Source: Candidatus Aalborgicola defluviihabitans (GTDB taxonomy: Bacteria > Pseudomonadota > Gammaproteobacteria > Burkholderiales > Burkholderiaceae_C). From it: a stretch of 64,000 nucleotides of DNA. Each line of letters begins with the position of its first letter. The stretch's first letter is position 1. The translations under genes were made by a program, and so were the position numbers. Below the pieces are notes generated by a model. That model searched no databases. It saw only the letters and a program-made list of their open reading frames with translations, and was not told the origin of the DNA. This document shows, one piece after another, positions 58,823 to 64,000 of the stretch. The stretch spans positions 94,835 through 158,834 of the forward strand of contig JADIXX010000005.1 of the NCBI GenBank assembly GCA_016705575.1. The letters are read 5' to 3'.

Positions 58823-59367
58823 AGGTCACCCGCACGGCGATTCCCGATGTCATGCTGATCGAACCGCGCGTGTTTGGTGACGCGCGGGGCTTCTTTTATG
58901 AGAGCTTTAACGAGCGCGCCTTTACCGAGGCAACCGGGGTACAAACTACGTTCGTTCAGGACAACCACTCCAAATCGGTCCAGGGCGTGTTGCGTGGCCT
59001 GCACTACCAAATCCAGCAACCCCAGGGCAAGCTGGTGCGGGTGGTGGTGGGCGAGGTGTTTGACGTGGCGGTCGATCTGCGCCGCTCGTCGCCAACGTTT
59101 GGCAAATGGGTCAGTGCCGTGCTGTCCGCCGAGAACAAAGCCCAGTTCTGGGTGCCACCCGGTTTTGGCCATGGCTTTGTGGTGACTTCGCCCACAGCGG
59201 AGTTTTTGTACAAAACCACCGAATATTACGCACCCCAGCATGAGCAAAGCATTGCCTGGAACGACCCATTTCTGGCCATCACCTGGCCAGATCTGGGCGC
59301 GCCGCCGCAGGTGTCGGCCAAAGATGCTGCTGGCGCGCACTGGGCCAACGCCCAATTCTTTGACTAA
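58819..59367 (+). CDS. rfbC: dTDP-4-dehydrorhamnose 3,5-epimerase
   Basis: The 182-residue cupin epimerase has [20 protein letters not shown], the catalytic His in [19 protein letters not shown] and the motif [20 protein letters not shown]. It is the last gene of the rfbBDAC operon. Confidence 0.96.
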   Translation: MKVTRTAIPDVMLIEPRVFGDARGFFYESFNERAFTEATGVQTTFVQDNHSKSVQGVLRGLHYQIQQPQGKLVRVVVGEVFDVAVDLRRSSPTFGKWVSAVLSAENKAQFWVPPGFGHGFVVTSPTAEFLYKTTEYYAPQHEQSIAWNDPFLAITWPDLGAPPQVSAKDAAGAHWANAQFFD

Positions 59368-59412
59368 ACCCGGTCTGACGCAGACTGTTTGAACCACCTA
59401 GGGAGCATCTGT

Positions 59413-59910
59413 ATGGCAACACAAGTCTCTGGTTTCAAGCTGAGTGCATGGGTATTGGCGGCAGCGCTCAGCGCCTGCGCAGTGCCTGGCCCTGGGTCAG
59501 CCCCAACAGCAACGCCACCGCCAGCTTCAGGTTCAACACCCGCCCCTGATGCACCTGTCGCCACAACGTCTCTGGTGGGCACCGAGTGGGTGGCGCTTGC
59601 CATCCATGGCGCACGGGAAGTGACGGGTTCTAAAATTCGTCTGCGTTGGGTTGCGGCAGACCAGATCACAGGGACCGGCGGTTGCAATGGCTTTAGGGCG
59701 CGCGCCGGAACCAACCTTGCCACCTTGCAGTTGGGGCCCATGTCGTCTACGGGAAGAGCCTGTTTGAGCCTACCCGGGTCGCAGGAAGATCTCTTTATCA
59801 AAGCATTGGAGCTGACCCGCAAGGCGCGCCTGGAGCGGGATCAACTGATTTTGATGGACGACGCCGGCAAACAGTTGGTGCGCTTTCAGCGCGCGGCACC
59901 CTCGCGCTAG
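59413..59910 (+). CDS. META domain-containing lipoprotein
   Basis: The 165-residue protein from ATG 59413 has a lipoprotein signal (LAAALSAC, lipobox cysteine near residue 23), a Pro/Ala-rich linker, and a META domain (HslJ-like). Visible parts are LVGTEWVALAIHG, GTGGCNGFRARAG, and MSSTGRACLSLPGSQEDLF. META proteins such as HslJ are linked to novobiocin resistance and stress, but the exact role is open. It has a 45-base gap after rfbC. Confidence 0.82.
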   Translation: MATQVSGFKLSAWVLAAALSACAVPGPGSAPTATPPPASGSTPAPDAPVATTSLVGTEWVALAIHGAREVTGSKIRLRWVAADQITGTGGCNGFRARAGTNLATLQLGPMSSTGRACLSLPGSQEDLFIKALELTRKARLERDQLILMDDAGKQLVRFQRAAPSR

Positions 59911-60059
59911 ACGCCGCTCAACTTTCTGGTAGGCGTGACCGTAGCCAGTGGAATTGTTGAGCAACTGAAAAGTGCATGGCCGCACCCGATAGGTCGGGGT
60001 TGGCACTGGTCGCGTGGTGACCACATGATTGGCACCCCATCGGCGGTGACCACTACATC

Positions 60060-60508
60060 GTTGACATCAGGACCAACGCCCAGGGATAAACCAGCCGGGG
60101 TTGGTGGCGTTTGCACCCGCTGAAAGGGCGCGACCTCAAAGGGCATTTTTCTGTGTGGGTGAACGGCAACTGGAGATGCGTGCCACATTCAACCCCCACC
60201 GCCTCGACAGGTATCGCCCGCTTGATGCAGGTCACGCTGACTGGGTCCAGATCCGCAGAGCAGCTTGACGTTTCCATGTAACACTATCCCGCGTGCTGAA
60301 TGGCCGGGCGGCCATATCCCCTGAAATGGCCCTGCGCATAGAGGCATGGTTGGGCGTGGAGCGTGGGGGCGAAGCACGGCTATGGCTGGCGGAGCAGAGC
60401 GCCTATGACGTGTGGCAGGCTGCGCAGCGATTCAAGGCCGCGCCCATGCAGGTTCAGTCTGCGCCAGCAATGGCGGGCACCTTAACAGCAGTCAACTTGC
60501 CCAAATGA
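60060..60508 (+). pseudogene. Decayed higBA-type toxin-antitoxin remnant
   Basis: A HigB/RelE-like piece (LHPLKGRDLKGHFSVWVNGN near 60111-60175) with frame changes on both sides is followed by the C-terminal half of a HigA-like antitoxin (TLSRVLNGRAAISPEMALRI, then EAWLGVERGGEARLWLAEQS) that ends at 60508. The start and first helix-turn-helix helices of HigA are missing. The preceding 59911-60060 holds no gene that I can support. It is probably non-functional. Confidence 0.65.
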
Positions 60509-60570
60509 TTGAAAATGTGTAGCACACGCTCAGGGTTTATCGCCCGCATGGCAGTTGGCTGACTTATATG

Positions 60571-60613
60571 ACCACCAAAAAGAAAACCCCGCTACCAAAA
60601 AGCTAGCAGGGTT
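60571..60613 (-). terminator. Intrinsic terminator of tRNA-Leu
   Basis: On the minus strand AACCCTGCTA and TAGCGGGGTT pair around a loop of nine bases, followed by TTCTTTTTGG. It lies 14 bases downstream of tRNA-Leu. Confidence 0.75.
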
Positions 60614-60627
60614 CCTATATTGCACTA

Positions 60628-60712
60628 TGGTGCCCGGGGCCGGAATCGAACCGGCACGCCTTGCGGCGCGGGATTTTGAGTCCCGTGCGTCTACCAATTC
60701 CACCACCCGGGC
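60628..60712 (-). tRNA. tRNA-Leu (anticodon CAA)
   Basis: The 85-base tRNA on the minus strand has acceptor arm GCCCGGG with CCCGGGC, anticodon stem CGGGA/TCCCG with loop CTCAAAA (anticodon CAA), a long variable arm GCGCCGCAAGGCG, T-arm CCGGTTCGATTCCGG and an encoded CCA end. Confidence 0.95.
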
Positions 60713-60753
60713 GACGCAACAAACAAGACCTAAATTATGGCACATTTAAGGGC

Positions 60754-61656
60754 ATGAAATACCCAACAATTGAAGATGCCATCGGCAACACGCCCTTGGT
60801 GGCCCTGCAGCGCATTGGCGCGGCAGACAACGCAGCCCGCAACACGGTGGTTTTGGGCAAGCTCGAAGGCAATAACCCAGCGGGCTCGGTCAAAGACCGG
60901 CCCGCGCTATCGATGATCCAGCGCGCCCAGGAACGCGGTGAAATCAAGCCAGGCGACACCCTGATTGAAGCCACCTCGGGCAACACCGGAATTGCACTGG
61001 CCATGGCAGCCGCCATCAAGGGCTACCGCATGGTGTTGGTTATGCCAGAAGACCTGTCCATTGAGCGGGTGCAAACCATGAAGGCCTTTGGTGCTGAACT
61101 TGTCCTCACCCCCAAGAGCGGGGGCATGGAATATGCCCGCGACCTGGCCGAGCACATGCAGCGCGATGGCAAGGGCCGGGTGCTGGACCAGTTTGCCAAC
61201 CAGGACAACCCGCGCATCCATTTTGAAACCACCGGCCCCGAAATCTGGCAACAAACCGGCGGGCGCATCACGCATTTCGTCAGTGCCATGGGCACCACCG
61301 GCACCATCACCGGGGTGTCGCGCTTTCTCAAAGAAAAAAACCCTGCCGTGCGCATTGTCGGTGCGCAGCCATCCGAGGGCTCGCGCATTCCCGGCATCCG
61401 CAAGTGGCCGCAAGAATACCTGCCCAAAATTTACAACCCCGCCAATGTGGATGAACTGGTGTACGTGAGCCAACCCGACGCCGAAGAAATGTGCCGCCGC
61501 CTGGCGCGCGAAGAGGGCATTTTTGGTGGCATCTCTGCGGCCGGCGCCTGCTGGGTCGCGCAAGAAATTGCGCGCCGCGAGCAAGACGCCACGGTCGTGT
61601 TCATTGTCTGCGACCGGGGCGACCGCTACCTCTCTACCGGGGTGTTTCCTGCCTGA
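60754..61656 (+). CDS. cysM: Cysteine synthase B
   Basis: The 300-residue PLP enzyme makes cysteine from O-acetylserine and sulfide or thiosulfate. It has the cofactor lysine in [38 protein letters not shown] and [18 protein letters not shown]. The KLEGNNP and RKWPQEYLP segments are typical of CysM and not CysK. ATG 60754 is used; upstream codons run over the tRNA gene. Confidence 0.92.
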   Translation: MKYPTIEDAIGNTPLVALQRIGAADNAARNTVVLGKLEGNNPAGSVKDRPALSMIQRAQERGEIKPGDTLIEATSGNTGIALAMAAAIKGYRMVLVMPEDLSIERVQTMKAFGAELVLTPKSGGMEYARDLAEHMQRDGKGRVLDQFANQDNPRIHFETTGPEIWQQTGGRITHFVSAMGTTGTITGVSRFLKEKNPAVRIVGAQPSEGSRIPGIRKWPQEYLPKIYNPANVDELVYVSQPDAEEMCRRLAREEGIFGGISAAGACWVAQEIARREQDATVVFIVCDRGDRYLSTGVFPA

Positions 61657-61768
61657 CCCTGGCGGCTGTTATCGGCAACGCCGTGCAAGTTACACTACAC
61701 CCGCTCTACGGGCCAAAGTTCACAACAGAATTGAATTAACCCCGCATCACTCTAGGGAACTGTCACAC

Positions 61769-63043
61769 ATGCAACTGGCTGATATCAAGCTGGCCATTAT
61801 TGGCTTGGGCTACGTAGGATTGCCCCTTGCCGTTGAATTTGGCAAAAAGCGCACCGTGGTGGGCTTTGACATCAACCAAAATCGCATCGACCAGCTAAAA
61901 GCCGGGCACGACTCCACGCTAGAGACCGAACCTGAAGAACTGCAAGCCGCAACGCAACTGGCCTTTAGCACCGATCTGCAAGACCTGCGCGCCTGCAACT
62001 GCTTCATCGTCACGGTGCCCACCCCCATAGACCAGCACAAGCGGCCCGACCTGACGCCGCTGATCAAAGCCAGCGAGACGGTAGGCAAAGTGCTCAAGGC
62101 AGGCGACATCGTCATTTACGAATCCACCGTCTACCCCGGCTGCACTGAAGAAGACTGCGTGCCCGTGCTGGAAAAGTTTTCTGGCCTTACCTTTAACCAA
62201 GACTTTTTTTGTGGCTACAGCCCCGAGCGCATCAACCCCGGTGACAAACAGCACCGCGTGACCACCATCAAAAAGGTTACCTCTGGCTCCACCCCCGCCA
62301 TTGCCGACCTGGTGGATGCGCTCTACAACCAAATCATCACCGCTGGCACCCACAAAGCCAGCAGCATCCAGGTGGCCGAAGCCGCCAAGGTCATTGAAAA
62401 CACCCAGCGCGACGTCAACATCGCCCTTATCAACGAGCTGGCCCTCATCTTCAACAAGATGGGCATCGACACCGAAGCCGTGCTGCAAGCCGCTGGCAGC
62501 AAGTGGAACTTTTTGCCGTTTCGCCCCGGCCTGGTAGGCGGCCACTGCATTGGCGTGGACCCGTATTACCTTACCCACAAGGCCGAATCCATTGGCTACC
62601 ACCCGCAAATCATTCTGGCCGGACGCCGCCTGAACGACAGCATGGGTGCCTATGTGGTCACCCAACTGGTCAAAGCCATGACCAAGCGCCGCATGCCGGT
62701 GCAGGGTGCACGCATTTTGCTGATGGGCCTTACCTTTAAAGAAAACTGCCCCGACCTGCGCAACACCCGCGTGGTCGACATTGTGAAAGAGCTGGCCGAC
62801 TACAACGCGCAAACCGACGTGTATGACCCCTGGGCCAACACCGCCGATGCCCAGCACGAATACGGCATCACCCCCGTGCAAAACCCGGTGGCCGGTGCCT
62901 ACGACGCCATCATCATCGCCGTGGCCCACCACCAGTTCAAAGCCATGGGCGCCGCCGCCATACGCGCGCTGGGCAAGCCCGACCACGTGCTGTACGACCT
63001 GAAATACCTTTTGCCAAAATCTGATAGCGATTTACGCCTCTAG
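61769..63043 (+). CDS. tviB: UDP-GlcNAc/GalNAc 6-dehydrogenase (TviB/WbpO-like)
   Basis: The 424-residue nucleotide-sugar dehydrogenase oxidises C6 of a UDP-N-acetylhexosamine for capsule or O-antigen synthesis. It has the NAD motif [32 protein letters not shown], and the catalytic cysteine in [18 protein letters not shown]. The last residues [10 protein letters not shown] and the stop codon TAG come from the dispersed repeat (copy 11), so the natural C-terminus may have been replaced. It is followed by tviC. Confidence 0.9.
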   Translation: MQLADIKLAIIGLGYVGLPLAVEFGKKRTVVGFDINQNRIDQLKAGHDSTLETEPEELQAATQLAFSTDLQDLRACNCFIVTVPTPIDQHKRPDLTPLIKASETVGKVLKAGDIVIYESTVYPGCTEEDCVPVLEKFSGLTFNQDFFCGYSPERINPGDKQHRVTTIKKVTSGSTPAIADLVDALYNQIITAGTHKASSIQVAEAAKVIENTQRDVNIALINELALIFNKMGIDTEAVLQAAGSKWNFLPFRPGLVGGHCIGVDPYYLTHKAESIGYHPQIILAGRRLNDSMGAYVVTQLVKAMTKRRMPVQGARILLMGLTFKENCPDLRNTRVVDIVKELADYNAQTDVYDPWANTADAQHEYGITPVQNPVAGAYDAIIIAVAHHQFKAMGAAAIRALGKPDHVLYDLKYLLPKSDSDLRL

Positions 63044-63088
63044 CCCTCGTCAACATTACGTAGCCAGCTATTAAAAACAATAGTAAAT
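63035..63088 (+). repeat. Dispersed repeat, copy 11, between tviB and tviC
   Basis: The copy reads GCCTCTAGCCCTCGTCAACA, TTACGTAGCCAGCTATTAAA and AACAATAGTAAAT. It holds the stop codon of tviB and ends at the base before the ATG of tviC. CTATT and AATAG are an inverted repeat. Confidence 0.85.
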
Positions 63089-64000
63089 ATGACCGCGTTT
63101 GATCAACTTCAAGCCCGCCTGCAACCGAACAACACACCTGGCTCGTCACCGGTGTGGCCGGTTTTATTGGCAGCAACCTGCTGGAGGCCTTGCTCAAGCT
63201 CAACCAACGCGTGGTGGGGCTAGACAACTTTGCCACCGGCCACCAGCGCAACCTGGACGAAGTGCAGGGCCTGGTTACCCCCGCACAGTGGGGCAACTTT
63301 GGGTTTATGCAGGGCGACATCCGCACACTGCAAGACTGCCAAGCCGCCTGCGCGGGTGTGGACTACGTGCTGCACCAGGCCGCCCTGGGCAGCGTGCCGC
63401 GCAGCCTGGCAGACCCCATCACCACCAACGGCACCAACATTGGCGGCTTTTTGAACATGCTGGTGGCCGCGCGCGATGCCCAGGTAAAAAGCTTTACCTA
63501 TGCCGCCAGCAGCAGCACCTATGGCGACCACCCCGCGCTGCCCAAGGTGGAAGACACCATTGGCAAGCCGCTAAGCCCCTATGCGGTCACCAAGTATGTA
63601 AACGAGCTGTATGCCGACGTATTTGCCCGCAGCTACGGCTTTGCCACCATTGGCCTGCGCTACTTCAATGTGTTTGGCCCCCGGCAAGACCCCAACGGTG
63701 CCTATGCCGCCGTCATACCCAAGTGGACGGCATCTCTGCTGCAAGGCGAGCCGGTGTTTATTAATGGTGACGGCGAAACCAGCCGCGACTTTTGCTACGT
63801 GGCCAATGCCGTGCAAGCCAACCTGCTGGCCGCCACCACGGCCAACCCGGATGCCAAAAACCAGGTCTACAACGTGGCCGTGGGCGACCGCACCACGCTT
63901 AACGACCTGTTTGCCCTGTTGCGAGACAACCTGGTGGCACACGGCGTCAGTGCAGACGCCAAGCCGGTTTATCGGGATTTTCGGGCGGGCGACGTGCGGC
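63089..64000 (+). pseudogene. tviC: UDP-N-acetylglucosamine 4-epimerase-like SDR (TviC/WbpP), frameshift, runs off window
   Basis: From ATG 63089 ([11 protein letters not shown]) one base is missing at about 63120, where CTGGCAACC is expected but CTGCAACC is read. In the restored frame the chain continues [20 protein letters not shown], then [38 protein letters not shown] and [20 protein letters not shown]. This is the epimerase paired with TviB in Vi-type or GalNAcA synthesis. Ending [13 protein letters not shown] and [14 protein letters not shown] are intact to the window edge. The lack of any other damage suggests a read error. Confidence 0.83.

Overview
The window looks like about 64 kb of a Burkholderiales chromosome, most probably Comamonadaceae (Rhodoferax/Polaromonas-like). 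The basis is high GC, the gene orders purF-metZ-gltX and rfbBDAC next to cysM, a CDP-6-deoxy-glucoseen-reductase-like flavoprotein, and a short dispersed repeat (CTCTAGCCCTCGT...TACGTA...GCTAT...ATAG) seen 11 times. The affiliation is inference; no rRNA is present.

Layout. 0-5.6 kb: metabolic and regulatory genes (lldD, DUF1304, ogt, yebC, a phosphatase, an ECHDC3-like crotonase, a dienelactone hydrolase). 5.7-8.1 kb: a TonB-dependent receptor. 8.1-12.9 kb: an accessory block of small co-oriented minus-strand genes: a TIR-like CAP12/Pycsar-type effector, a secreted protein, a toxin-antitoxin pair, a CPBP protease and another secreted protein. These genes are separated by attC-like integron recombination sites and by three partial copies of the 3' end of pbpC. 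12.9-23.7 kb: the apparent operon that leads into this block, alpha-2-macroglobulin - DUF1624 - Yip1 - pbpC. 23.8-24.7 kb: a decayed PAS-GGDEF gene. 24.7-30.1 kb: housekeeping genes (ybaK, plsY, an HD-like gene, a retropepsin-like protease, yajQ, murB, an NDUFA9-like SDR).

31.4-38.3 kb holds argG, ppnP, an ArsC-like reductase, an AI-2E transporter, BrkB, AsmA, and mlaE/mlaF of an MCE lipid transporter. Almost every one of these genes carries 1-2 nt indels, which suggests a low-accuracy assembly stretch more than decay. mlaD and its lipoprotein follow intact. 40.3-47.4 kb: two strong intergenic hairpins, then folC-SPOR-cvpA-purF-metZ-gltX. 47.4-47.8 kb: tRNA-Ala, tRNA-Glu and tRNA-Asp with a promoter and a terminator. 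47.9-53.1 kb: rarA and livHMGF without a binding-protein gene. 53.1-55.8 kb: a ferredoxin-type reductase, an SDR and a PAP2 phosphatase. 55.9-64 kb: surface-polysaccharide genes, with rfbBDAC for dTDP-L-rhamnose, a META lipoprotein, a higBA remnant, tRNA-Leu, cysM, tviB and tviC (frameshifted, running off the window).

The most unusual parts are (1) the attC/cassette block tied to repeated pbpC tails, with no integrase gene in view, and (2) the dispersed repeat. The repeat sits in frame inside pbpC (twice), folC, rarA and rfbD, forms the leader and probable ribosome binding site of argG, and provides the stop codon of tviB. All calls are from reading the sequence; no database search was run.
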